This document shows positions 56,090 to 64,000 of a stretch of DNA of 64,000 bases, piece after piece. A program made the position numbers and the translations under genes. The notes under the pieces were generated by a model. It was not told the origin of the DNA. It searched no databases and saw only the letters and a program-made list of their open reading frames with translations. The stretch is taken from positions 248,001 to 312,000 of the forward strand of contig NZ_REFC01000012.1 in the NCBI RefSeq assembly GCF_003688405.1, given 5' to 3'. Position 1 is the stretch's first letter. Every line of letters begins with the position of its first letter. Origin of the DNA: Ulvibacter antarcticus (GTDB lineage Bacteria; Bacteroidota; Bacteroidia; Flavobacteriales; Flavobacteriaceae).

Positions 56090-57430
56090 GTGATAAAATC
56101 AACCTACATACAAATCATAATTCGTTCGCTATTACTGGCAGCAACCGCGATCACATCTTTTTACACCCTACAAGAAAGTTTCTTAATCACTTCTATAGTT
56201 TTGATGCTCTTATTTTTGGGCCAGATTCTTCTATTCATAGATTATATTAAATCAACCTTGGCCGAAGTAGAAAAATCGATTGATTGCTTATTGTATGAGG
56301 ACTATACATTCACGGTTCATAATAGCAAACAAAAGTATCCCTTACATCAAAAGACGGCATTACTATTAGAAAAATATAAGAAGGCTGCGCTTCAGCAAAC
56401 CTCGGAGCAACAAATTTTCACTAATATCATTAACAGTTTGTCGATTGGTATACTTATGCTTCGGAAGGATACGGATGGTAAAATTGATGTGTATCAGTTA
56501 AATGATACGTTTGTTGATTTTTTGAACATTCCGAAGTACTACCAGTGGAATCTTCTGAAAGAAAAGATTAAACCAATAGCAGATATTTTTCAACACGAGG
56601 AATGGCAGAAGAGAAAACATGTACTTTCTCTGAAACTTAACGACACTACAGAAACTTTTTATTTTAAAACTGCAGTGACTAAAACCCATGAATTCGACTA
56701 TTTGATTGTCACGATGGAAACGATTCAACAACTAATTGATAAAAAAGAGAAAGAATCGTGGTATAAACTGATGAATGTAATGTCTCATGAGATAATTAAT
56801 ACCATAACCCCAATAAGCAGTCTGGCTGAAAATTTAGATTCATTGTTGCAAGAAGGAGCGCCAAACGATGAAACTCTAATTGAGCTTTCACAGGGCTTGA
56901 ACATTATAAAAAGACGCTCGCACCACCTCACCACTTTTGTCGATTCGTATCGAAAACTTGCAGAGCTGCCACTTCCTGAAAAAGAAATATTTAATGTTGC
57001 CCGATTAATCAGAAATACCATATCACTTTTTCAGCCTGAATTTGAAGAAAAAAAGGTGAACATCAACTTAAATGCTTCAGAAAAGCTGAATCTTTCAGCA
57101 GATAAAAAACAAATGGAGCAAATTCTAATAAACCTAATTACCAATAGCATTTTTGCGGTTTCAGGAACCGAAAATCCTCAAATCGATATTGAATTAGTTC
57201 AGAAAAACAACAAATGTATTATATCCGTTTCAGACAATGGGGAAGGTATTCCGAAGGACATTAAAGAGAAAATATTCATCCCTTATTTTACCACCCGTAA
57301 AAATGGCTCGGGAATTGGTTTAACGCTGAGCAAAAGCATGGTTGAATCGCACAACGGAACCTTATTTTTTAGTTCTGGAAATGGTAAAACCACATTTATT
57401 GTCAGTTTAAACAATTCAATTGCAATTTAA
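56090..57430 (+). CDS. Sensor histidine kinase partner of the NtrC-type regulator
   Basis: A 446-residue kinase starting at a GTG one base after the preceding stop codon. Two membrane helices with almost no periplasmic loop lie at about 8-50, so it probably senses the membrane or a signal inside it, or via the PAS-like region at about 108-215. The dimerisation/phosphoacceptor box VMSHEIINTITPI holds His233. The ATP-binding domain shows the N box QILINLITNS, G1 SDNGEGIPKDI, F box FIPYFTT and G2 GSGIGLTLSK. With the response regulator it forms a two-component system that controls the divergent MacAB-like export operon; an envelope or antimicrobial-peptide stress signal is likely but not shown. 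Confidence 0.94.
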   Translation: MIKSTYIQIIIRSLLLAATAITSFYTLQESFLITSIVLMLLFLGQILLFIDYIKSTLAEVEKSIDCLLYEDYTFTVHNSKQKYPLHQKTALLLEKYKKAALQQTSEQQIFTNIINSLSIGILMLRKDTDGKIDVYQLNDTFVDFLNIPKYYQWNLLKEKIKPIADIFQHEEWQKRKHVLSLKLNDTTETFYFKTAVTKTHEFDYLIVTMETIQQLIDKKEKESWYKLMNVMSHEIINTITPISSLAENLDSLLQEGAPNDETLIELSQGLNIIKRRSHHLTTFVDSYRKLAELPLPEKEIFNVARLIRNTISLFQPEFEEKKVNINLNASEKLNLSADKKQMEQILINLITNSIFAVSGTENPQIDIELVQKNNKCIISVSDNGEGIPKDIKEKIFIPYFTTRKNGSGIGLTLSKSMVESHNGTLFFSSGNGKTTFIVSLNNSIAI

Positions 57431-57446
57431 AAAATTCGTAATAAAA

Positions 57447-58688
57447 CTATACCGACGTCATCCTTGTAAGCGCATCAAGGGCATAGTTAGCACCAATATT
57501 TGCGTCCAAATCCAAAGATTCTTCCCTTCCTAATGTGTAATACAAGGAATTGACATCTTTCTTAGAATAACAGACGATCATATCTGCCAGCACATTGTAA
57601 GCCCCTTTAGTCTTTTTAGCTCCGCTGTTAAGATCACCATAGCTATTGGAAGCAAACTTTTTACAACTCACGGTCTCATTTCTATTATTTATATAGCTAC
57701 GTCCAGAGACTACCTGACAGCCTGCAGAATAATTTAGTCCTCCTATCCCACTCCAATGGATATTGATGCTATTATTTACATTTACCCCTCGTTTTACACC
57801 GTTTCTATCGGTCACTTCAAGGTCTTTACTTGTAAGAGCATTGTCGTCATTCCAATCGCGAAGTACCAACACTCCTGTTGAATCGAATGGTTTTAGTGCT
57901 CGATATATCTTTTTCTCTATGGAAATCTTATGCCATCCAAAACGATATTTATGCTGACCTTCTACTAGAAATGCTTCGTCCTTACGTCTAGCCATTCGAA
58001 CACTAGGATCTGTAGAGCCCCAAAATTTAAATACCATTCCATTAATTAATAAAACGAAGATGTCGTCATTTTTACGATCTGAAATCGAAGTATCTTCTTT
58101 TCGTCGAATACCAATAAGGTGTATTTTATCTGTATCGAAATTCCAATCCTTAACTTTAATAGTAGAATATGTTTTATTCATCCCATTGACATGTTGCATG
58201 ATTGGTCCCGGATTATTCATATAATGGGTTTTCGCTTTATTTAACAATGCGATCCAATCTTTATACTCTTTAGAGGAATTTGTCGGTGACCCTTTACCCC
58301 AATCTGCAACGATGTGCTGATCTTTCCAACGTTGCACGTGTTTCATGGTTCCATTTCCTACGATTCCATCCGGAACCATCGATTTGTCACCATTAGGATC
58401 CAATGTTCGAACATACTCTTGAAATAACCTGGCAGCAGCCTGAGTCACATAATCGAAAATACCATCTATCACGCCACGAGGCATAAATCCAGCTTTAAAA
58501 AGAAATTCCTGAAGTTCTTTCACCTGACTACCATTTTCTTCCCGAAAAGATCGCCAGGTGGTACGGTCGTCATCTCTAAAAGATACTTTTCCCACCAAAA
58601 GACCGTCTTTATGGTAAGGTGCTAAAAATCGTTTGCGATCTGCAGGAATTTTTCCGGTATCACAGCTGCCTAAGAATAGTGTGCTCAT
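57447..58688 (-). CDS. Peptidoglycan-binding protein with YkuD-like H...SAGC motif
   Basis: A 413-residue protein, last of the TIR/nSTAND operon, 12 bases after the ATPase. Residues about 54-123 are a PG_binding_1-type module (VKELQEFLFKAGF, VIDGIFDYVTQAAARLFQ, PDGIVGNGT). The rest is mostly beta strand with a late motif INIHWSGIGGLNYSAGCQVV: His311 and Cys324 in the order of L,D-transpeptidase or related cysteine-active cell-wall enzymes, though not an exact YkuD signature. There is no real signal peptide; an in-frame stop lies five codons upstream, so none was missed. A cell-wall enzyme kept in the cytoplasm, or exported by another route, suggests a lysis-type effector or a wall sensor. Catalysis is inferred only. 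Confidence 0.8.
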   Translation of the reverse strand: MSTLFLGSCDTGKIPADRKRFLAPYHKDGLLVGKVSFRDDDRTTWRSFREENGSQVKELQEFLFKAGFMPRGVIDGIFDYVTQAAARLFQEYVRTLDPNGDKSMVPDGIVGNGTMKHVQRWKDQHIVADWGKGSPTNSSKEYKDWIALLNKAKTHYMNNPGPIMQHVNGMNKTYSTIKVKDWNFDTDKIHLIGIRRKEDTSISDRKNDDIFVLLINGMVFKFWGSTDPSVRMARRKDEAFLVEGQHKYRFGWHKISIEKKIYRALKPFDSTGVLVLRDWNDDNALTSKDLEVTDRNGVKRGVNVNNSINIHWSGIGGLNYSAGCQVVSGRSYINNRNETVSCKKFASNSYGDLNSGAKKTKGAYNVLADMIVCYSKKDVNSLYYTLGREESLDLDANIGANYALDALTRMTSV

Positions 58689-58700
58689 AATATTTTTGAT

Positions 58701-61505
58701 TTAGTTAGTTGATTTTTTCATTAAGTCTCCATTGGTTACATACATATTTTCATAGGTTGATGTTTTTGTAACATCATTAGCTACAACTGTAATTTGATTT
58801 TTTTCGACATCAATTATATGCACGCTATTTTCATTTTGGTTTAAAAGATAAATTCGTTCGTGCGTTCTTCCCATATCTTTTAAATCAACCGAATACTCTT
58901 TCTCTTGCTCAACCCATTTATAACTCCATTTTCCGGGAGAGTCCATTATATAATATGTCGATAAATTTAAATTAATTAGCGTGGCGTTTAATATATCGAA
59001 TGAGGACCCGGAAGTATCGTTAAGGGCTGTTTTCATTAGTGGATAAAGCTTTTTAAGTTCTAGATCTTCTCCAAACATTTGGGCACTACATAATATCATA
59101 GAATCGTCAATTACAATGTAATCTATGGTCTCATTGTTAATTTTTATTTGGCGCGCATTTATAAATTTCCAGGGAAACGATTTAGCAAGGTTTCCTTGAT
59201 ACTTAGTAAATGTTTTATTAGAGTCGTCAAACTTTATAAATTGATTAGGGACAGAATCAAATTGACTTCTAACATGCCATGTGCCCGGAAATACATAACC
59301 CATTGCATTTCTAAAGGAATACTTCAATTCATTTGGTAGAGTGGCTAAATTGGGATCGTAAGTAATGGCCAATTTAATAAGTAGATCATAAAATTCATCT
59401 GCTGTACCGTCGATGTTTCTTCGTATCCAGAATCCTGCTGCTTCCTTAGAGTAATAAGGAAATGCTCCCGGTTTAATTTTATCCATCGTATTGAAATAAT
59501 ATCGATACTGTTTATTTCTGAAAAAATTATACGGATTACCAGATTCCAGATGTTCTAAATAAGCCGCTTTTTGTTTTTCGACAAATAGTGAATCCTTTTT
59601 CAACAATACATAGCTTCTAATATAAGCTTCGGCAAGAATTTTCAAATGTTTATTATAGACCCGCTGCGTCAGTTGTTGAAACTCAGCATCGGTACCATCA
59701 GGAATCATATTATTCGAAATCCATTCAACAATCTCCGGATTATAGCGTGCAAAATCATTTTCGTAATACCTGATGCCTTTTTCATGAGGCCCACTTAAAA
59801 ACACTTCCAGAGGATTGCTCATGAATTTGAATTTATCCATATTTAAAAGTGTAGCATGTTTTTCTGCTAAACCCCTAATACCTGTAGTGTAATCCAGTGG
59901 AACTTCAGCTTCAATAGCCGATTTCCATATATTCTTGATAATCCAATTATTAGCTCTTTGTTGGGCGAATAACACCTCATTTTTACTTTTATTAATTAAA
60001 AATAATGCAGTGATAGATCCTATTGCCATAATCCCTAGCATTATCATAATAAGTGCGATGGTAAAACGCTTTTTTTTCTTACGATCTCTTTCGGCTACTT
60101 CTATTTTTAGTTGTTCTTCATTACTTTTTTTTAGATATAAAATGCAATTGTCAAATCCTTGTATATATCGGTTACCCCATGCAGGAATCGGCTTAAAATT
60201 ATCATACCACCCTTGTGCTGTTTGCAGCTCACTGCCCGTTAAATAATCTTTTTTTCCTTCGGAATGCAATCGAGTAGCATCCGATAGCTGTAAATAGTGA
60301 GATGCAGCTTCAGCTTCTTTATCCACCCATTTCCCAAGAGTGTTCCATTGTCTAATCAAACTTTCGTGGGAGATATCGATGATAATATCTTCTCCAGCTT
60401 TGCTTTGGTTTAAAAACGATCGCTGATTACCTATAAAAAGATTCACAATCTTGAGAACTTCTTCTGTGCTACCATTTGTTAACTCCACTAATTGAGAGAG
60501 CAATGCAGGACGTCTAATTTTTCGACCATTTTCATCTGTGGTCGACAGAGACTGAAATATTTTTTTTGTAAGCTCGAGCTCATTGTCGGTCATACCAATA
60601 AGTGCTTCATCGGCATGTATTGACAGTGCTTTTTTAATGCCTCCTATTTGTTCGTAATCTGCTAAATCGAGTTCACCATTATTATCATTCTTGATTTCAT
60701 GTTCCCAAATACGCATCAATGCATGCTCTAACAATGGCAGTTCATCTTTTACTTTTCCTAAATCATTAAGAAGTCGGTTAGTGAGTGAAGGGTTGACTTT
60801 TCGACCAAATAGCTTAGCTGGAGCTTCAATCACGTATTTTAGTTGCTTTCTAGTCATATGTGGCACTAAATACTGACTTCGATTCATTGCCTCCGGAAGT
60901 CCATGAAACTGTGCACAATCTCCTATAAAATCAGATCTCATAGTCGTAACCACATAAATAGGGATTCTATTTTGTTCTGAAAGCTCCAGAATAATATTCA
61001 CAAAATCTATTGCTTCATCAATTTTGGCAGCGTCATTATGTTCCATACCAAATCGAAAAAGTTCTTCAAATTGATCGATCAGCAAGAAAAAATTGGTGTT
61101 CTTATTTGTGTCTATTTCAGAAAGCAGTGAGAGTATAATACTCACTCCTTCTTCTTCAATTCGACGAGCTAATTCATCTACTTTATTTATATCCGGAAGC
61201 TCATTTGTTTGATCAAAAAAAGCTTTTGCGAGGTTCCATACCGGTTTTCGACCGGGTTTCATTATTGCAATTTGCCAGTGATCGCTATCCTGCACCAAAT
61301 ATCCTGCTTTCAATGACGGAATAAGACCGGCACGAATTAGTGATGATTTCCCACTTCCAGAGCCACCTACAACCGCCACAAAATGATATTGATGTAAACG
61401 CTGCAAAAGTTCTAAGATCTGATTATTTCTTCCGAAGAAAAGAATGCTTTCATCAGTATTAAAGGGTCTTAAGCCAACGTAGGGATATAATGAATACTCA
61501 CTCAT
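58701..61505 (-). CDS. nSTAND-type ATPase with transmembrane segment and shared C-terminal region
   Basis: A 934-residue protein. The head (1-400) is a STAND P-loop ATPase of the nSTAND1 type: YPYVGLRPFNTDESILFFGR start, Walker A GGSGSGKSSL (47-56), Walker B FFLLIDQFEELFR (139-151), and the hallmark ISHESLIRQW (378-387). After about 80 residues of helix comes one membrane helix (481-504). Residues 520-934 are homologous to the C-terminal half of the TIR protein at 34366-36357. The fold around PGTW and later W-rich stretches looks like repeated beta-sandwich or lipocalin-like modules. STAND ATPases act as oligomerising switches that sense a ligand; here the ligand face would be the envelope. 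The ATG overlaps the stop of the multi-TIR gene by four bases, so the two are made together. Confidence 0.92.
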   Translation of the reverse strand: MSEYSLYPYVGLRPFNTDESILFFGRNNQILELLQRLHQYHFVAVVGGSGSGKSSLIRAGLIPSLKAGYLVQDSDHWQIAIMKPGRKPVWNLAKAFFDQTNELPDINKVDELARRIEEEGVSIILSLLSEIDTNKNTNFFLLIDQFEELFRFGMEHNDAAKIDEAIDFVNIILELSEQNRIPIYVVTTMRSDFIGDCAQFHGLPEAMNRSQYLVPHMTRKQLKYVIEAPAKLFGRKVNPSLTNRLLNDLGKVKDELPLLEHALMRIWEHEIKNDNNGELDLADYEQIGGIKKALSIHADEALIGMTDNELELTKKIFQSLSTTDENGRKIRRPALLSQLVELTNGSTEEVLKIVNLFIGNQRSFLNQSKAGEDIIIDISHESLIRQWNTLGKWVDKEAEAASHYLQLSDATRLHSEGKKDYLTGSELQTAQGWYDNFKPIPAWGNRYIQGFDNCILYLKKSNEEQLKIEVAERDRKKKKRFTIALIMIMLGIMAIGSITALFLINKSKNEVLFAQQRANNWIIKNIWKSAIEAEVPLDYTTGIRGLAEKHATLLNMDKFKFMSNPLEVFLSGPHEKGIRYYENDFARYNPEIVEWISNNMIPDGTDAEFQQLTQRVYNKHLKILAEAYIRSYVLLKKDSLFVEKQKAAYLEHLESGNPYNFFRNKQYRYYFNTMDKIKPGAFPYYSKEAAGFWIRRNIDGTADEFYDLLIKLAITYDPNLATLPNELKYSFRNAMGYVFPGTWHVRSQFDSVPNQFIKFDDSNKTFTKYQGNLAKSFPWKFINARQIKINNETIDYIVIDDSMILCSAQMFGEDLELKKLYPLMKTALNDTSGSSFDILNATLINLNLSTYYIMDSPGKWSYKWVEQEKEYSVDLKDMGRTHERIYLLNQNENSVHIIDVEKNQITVVANDVTKTSTYENMYVTNGDLMKKSTN

Positions 61506-63013
61506 AACTTCTGCGCCTTTAAATCAACTAAAAATTTTGCAAGCACTCCTTTATTTATAACTACATCTCTACTACTGTTTACGATATTGACTTTCAAAAA
61601 TTTCTGATTTATTAGAAGATCAGTATCATTTTTGGTTGGTGGAGCCATGTAAACGTAAAAATCTTCTATGGGATAATCATTGGTTACTATAAGTTGTAGG
61701 GCTGCACTCATGCGCTCTGTTAGCCACTCTTTAGAAACATTTCCGTAGATAAAAATCAGTTTTTTCACCTGACTCATTCGATCTCCCAATAAGTTGATGT
61801 TCTTTCTAGGGTCATCTTCTTGCGGATTAATATAGGGTTGAATATGGTTCTCAAGTAGCATTTTACTTAAGTTAAGTGCGTGCAATTGGTCTGTAAAATG
61901 GGTATCCAGAAGTACTTTCAATTGTTCAGTTTCTACAAAGTCATTCTTCCTTTTTGCTTCAAGTTGTTTGGCATAGGCAATAATTTCACGAGCAATTGAA
62001 CTTTTAGAACTTCTTATAAATTCGTAGGCTTTTTGTGAAACCTTGCCCGATTCTAAGCCCTCAAGAAATGTTCTATAACTAGGATCTTCAATTTTAGAAA
62101 TATCTGTTTCAGACGGTAGCCAAATCAATTGTGGTTTTTCAGATTCTAATGTTATTTGGGTTTGCCTTTGAGAATACCAAAATTCGGGGTCTCCATCAAT
62201 CTCACGACCCGGAATACTGTCTAGTAAATGTACGGCGAGGTCGGAGGCTGCTATCATTTCTGCAACTTTTTCCTTATGTGACTCAGCATCAAATGGTGGA
62301 GGGACACCTTCCAAGATGTCAAAACCTTTTTTTTCAAGCTCGTAAATGATGCGTTTTCGAGGTGTACGAAGCGTGTCTGCGACTTCCCCCATATAGATTT
62401 TGAATGTCTTTTCGGAAGATTCTCCCTGCTTTTCTGTAACAGCCGTACTTTCTCCTTTAGGAAACTGAACTAGTAATTGCCAGATCGCATCTCGCAAACT
62501 CTGCATTTCTTTACGGAATTCTACAGAATTAACCTCCAAGGTGTTTCCGAAGAAATCCTTCTCTTTCGAATCGTGAAAAGGAAATCCTGTGGTGCCGCTA
62601 AGTTCAGTGGGCCATTCCTCAAAAGGGACATTATTTAGAAGGACATTTACAATTCGAGATCGATTATCGATAATTAAACCAACATTATCGTTTTCAGCTT
62701 TGTTTTTAAAGGATTCAACTTCCTTTCGGCAATAGTCGGATTGAATATAGCCAGGAGAGTTTAAGCAAATCATGATCGCAGACTTTTTTATTCCATCTTC
62801 GATCGAATTATCAAACACGACGCTACCATCAAAATTTCTATTATCCCACCAAATTTTAATCTCTCCCGAACGCCCATATCTTTTATCCAGCATAATGGTC
62901 AGGTTCTGAAAAAACAATTGAATCCAACCTTCCTCCTGCCCCGGAAATTTGGAATTATCAACGTGGGCATAACTTATAAATATATCGTAATCGTAACCCG
63001 GTGTAATAGCCAT
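61502..63013 (-). CDS. Multi-TIR protein, first gene of the TIR/nSTAND operon
   Basis: A 503-residue cytoplasmic protein. Residues 8-185 are a TIR domain (YDIFISYAHVDN, then KIWWDNRNFDGS, and YCRKEVE with putative catalytic Glu98). Residues about 204-350 form a second TIR-like or DUF4062-like unit (KIYMGEVADTLRTPRKRIIY, HLLDSIPGREIDGDPEFWYS). The last 140 residues form a third Rossmann-like unit (DQLHALNLSKMLLENHIQPY, VKKLIFIYGNVSKEWL) of the same general pattern. Such architecture fits one active TIR with adaptor-like relatives. It has no membrane helix and is translationally coupled to the nSTAND ATPase, so it is the likely downstream signalling or effector partner of that receptor. NAD cleavage is inferred only from the retained glutamate. 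Confidence 0.88.
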   Translation of the reverse strand: MAITPGYDYDIFISYAHVDNSKFPGQEEGWIQLFFQNLTIMLDKRYGRSGEIKIWWDNRNFDGSVVFDNSIEDGIKKSAIMICLNSPGYIQSDYCRKEVESFKNKAENDNVGLIIDNRSRIVNVLLNNVPFEEWPTELSGTTGFPFHDSKEKDFFGNTLEVNSVEFRKEMQSLRDAIWQLLVQFPKGESTAVTEKQGESSEKTFKIYMGEVADTLRTPRKRIIYELEKKGFDILEGVPPPFDAESHKEKVAEMIAASDLAVHLLDSIPGREIDGDPEFWYSQRQTQITLESEKPQLIWLPSETDISKIEDPSYRTFLEGLESGKVSQKAYEFIRSSKSSIAREIIAYAKQLEAKRKNDFVETEQLKVLLDTHFTDQLHALNLSKMLLENHIQPYINPQEDDPRKNINLLGDRMSQVKKLIFIYGNVSKEWLTERMSAALQLIVTNDYPIEDFYVYMAPPTKNDTDLLINQKFLKVNIVNSSRDVVINKGVLAKFLVDLKAQKL

Positions 63014-63312
63014 ATTTAATTTGATTTAAAAAAATTCAAATTCTTAACCAAATGACCTTTAAATAGTAACAGGTTGCAATAAATGACAACACATTTACTT
63101 TTTAATGACCACAATAGCCTTCACCTAAATATTTTGGGGAGAAATTAGCACCGTTTTGGAAAAAACACATCAGTACTAAGATTAAAATGCTCATCAAGAA
63201 CTAAGCATTTGTTGAGAACTAATTTAAACATAATTTTTAAAACATTCACTATGAATCTATTATCAAAACATATTTGTTTTAAAAAGAATTTTAGTCCAAT
63301 GTCAATTCTGCA

Positions 63313-64000
63313 TTATTTTTCTGTTTCTTTATTCATGAAGCGTTCCAGTATTACCAGCTTTTTCGAAGTATTAATGAAATAAACTCCAGTAAGTAATACG
63401 CCGGCGGCAATAATAGATTGTATAGTGACCGTTTCATTCAAAAAATACCACCCTAATGCGAGGGCAATAATTGGATTCACATAGGTTGAAGTAGCTACCT
63501 TTTCCGGAGACACTACCCTAAGTAGATAGTTGAAAGAAGTAAAAGCTACGATGCTTCCAAATATAATAAGCAACACCATTGACCATTGCACGTCGTTGCC
63601 CCATGTAGTTGGGGACGTCCATGTTTCACCAAATATAAGACTGGATATCAACAATAAAATACCACCAAACAACATTTGGTAACCCGTATTTACAAAGTAG
63701 TTTTCGGGGAGATCTGCTTTGCCAACAAACAAACTACCATAACCCCAACTCACCATACATGCAAAGATCATTAACATTCCTAAAACAGAATTCTCCTGAC
63801 TTACAATCTGTTCCTGGCTGACCAGCAGATAGATTCCTATAAAACCTAAAAATACACCAACAACCGACATTGCTTTAATACGCTTTCCTTGAAATATTCG
63901 CATTAAAATAAGAACCACTAATGGCTGTGCTGATATTTCAAGAGCAGCAAAACCACTATCCACATATTTCAATGCCCATACTATTACCCCATTTCCGAAG
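63313..64000 (-). CDS. EamA-family (DMT) transporter, C-terminal part, runs off the window
   Basis: About 229 residues of a drug/metabolite transporter. The frame is open to position 64000 (residues FGNGVIVWALKYVDSG precede the first possible TTG start), so the N-terminal part is beyond the edge. About seven membrane helices are readable, including the GVFLGFIGIYLL and VASTYVNPIIALALGWYFLNETV segments typical of EamA repeats. It probably exports amino acids, nucleobases or related small molecules. It lies upstream of the TIR operon on the same strand across a 299-base gap in which I recognise neither a terminator nor a promoter box. Confidence 0.88.
   Translation of the reverse strand, partial: FGNGVIVWALKYVDSGFAALEISAQPLVVLILMRIFQGKRIKAMSVVGVFLGFIGIYLLVSQEQIVSQENSVLGMLMIFACMVSWGYGSLFVGKADLPENYFVNTGYQMLFGGILLLISSLIFGETWTSPTTWGNDVQWSMVLLIIFGSIVAFTSFNYLLRVVSPEKVATSTYVNPIIALALGWYFLNETVTIQSIIAAGVLLTGVYFINTSKKLVILERFMNKETEK

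Noticed and set aside
1-64000. CRISPR array, prophage or integrated element
   Set aside because: No spaced direct repeats of CRISPR size, integrase, transposase, phage structural gene or tRNA-type attachment site was seen.

Overview
The window looks like a chromosomal segment of a Bacteroidota bacterium, most likely a flavobacterium (Flavobacteriaceae or a close relative). The evidence is low GC, poor Shine-Dalgarno sites, Bacteroidetes-type promoters (TTG-N~20-TAnnTTTG), TonB-dependent receptor architecture with a carboxypeptidase-like N-terminal domain, type IX secretion (T9SS) C-terminal sorting domains, a giant SprB-like gliding adhesin with PorP/SprF partners, and many TTG/GTG starts. 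I see no tRNA, rRNA, CRISPR array or insertion sequence.

Layout. (1) 1-7.0 kb, minus strand: a tightly overlapping operon for a sodium:solute symporter, an acyl-CoA-ligase-like enzyme, an exported alpha/beta hydrolase and a helical repeat protein, followed by a TonB receptor cut by the window edge; it reads as an uptake and activation unit for a small carboxylate. (2) 7.3-11.3 kb: a deletion scar with two truncated genes, a lipoprotein, a DEAD-box helicase, a J-domain/KTSC protein and a cold-shock protein. (3) 11.3-28.8 kb, plus strand: an 11-bp repeat array, then a surface/gliding locus whose order resembles sprC-sprD-sprB-sprF of Flavobacterium johnsoniae, preceded by a beta-helix protein. 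(4) 28.8-34.2 kb: an amidohydrolase lipoprotein and a BlaI/BlaR1-type pair whose BlaR1 homologue carries 14 ankyrin repeats. (5) 34.4-45.1 kb: a TIR-transmembrane protein, a membrane-anchored phosphatase-family protein, a KefB/C antiporter, an HxlR-controlled nitroreductase operon and a patatin-like lipase. (6) 45.3-57.4 kb: small proteins, a T9SS cargo protein, a CocE/NonD-type hydrolase, and a MacAB-like export operon with a divergent NtrC-type two-component system and a recognisable sigma-54 promoter. (7) 57.4-63.0 kb, minus strand: a three-gene operon encoding a multi-TIR protein, an nSTAND-type ATPase with a transmembrane segment, and a peptidoglycan-binding protein. A truncated DMT transporter closes the window.

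The strongest candidate for an undescribed system is in (5) and (7). The lone TIR protein at 34.4-36.4 kb and the nSTAND ATPase at 58.7-61.5 kb have unrelated cytoplasmic signalling heads, but after one transmembrane segment each they share the same roughly 400-residue C-terminal region. A common envelope-facing module on two classes of immune-type signalling head, one of them co-transcribed with a multi-TIR protein and a peptidoglycan-binding protein, suggests a membrane-spanning sensor/effector family. That role is inference.
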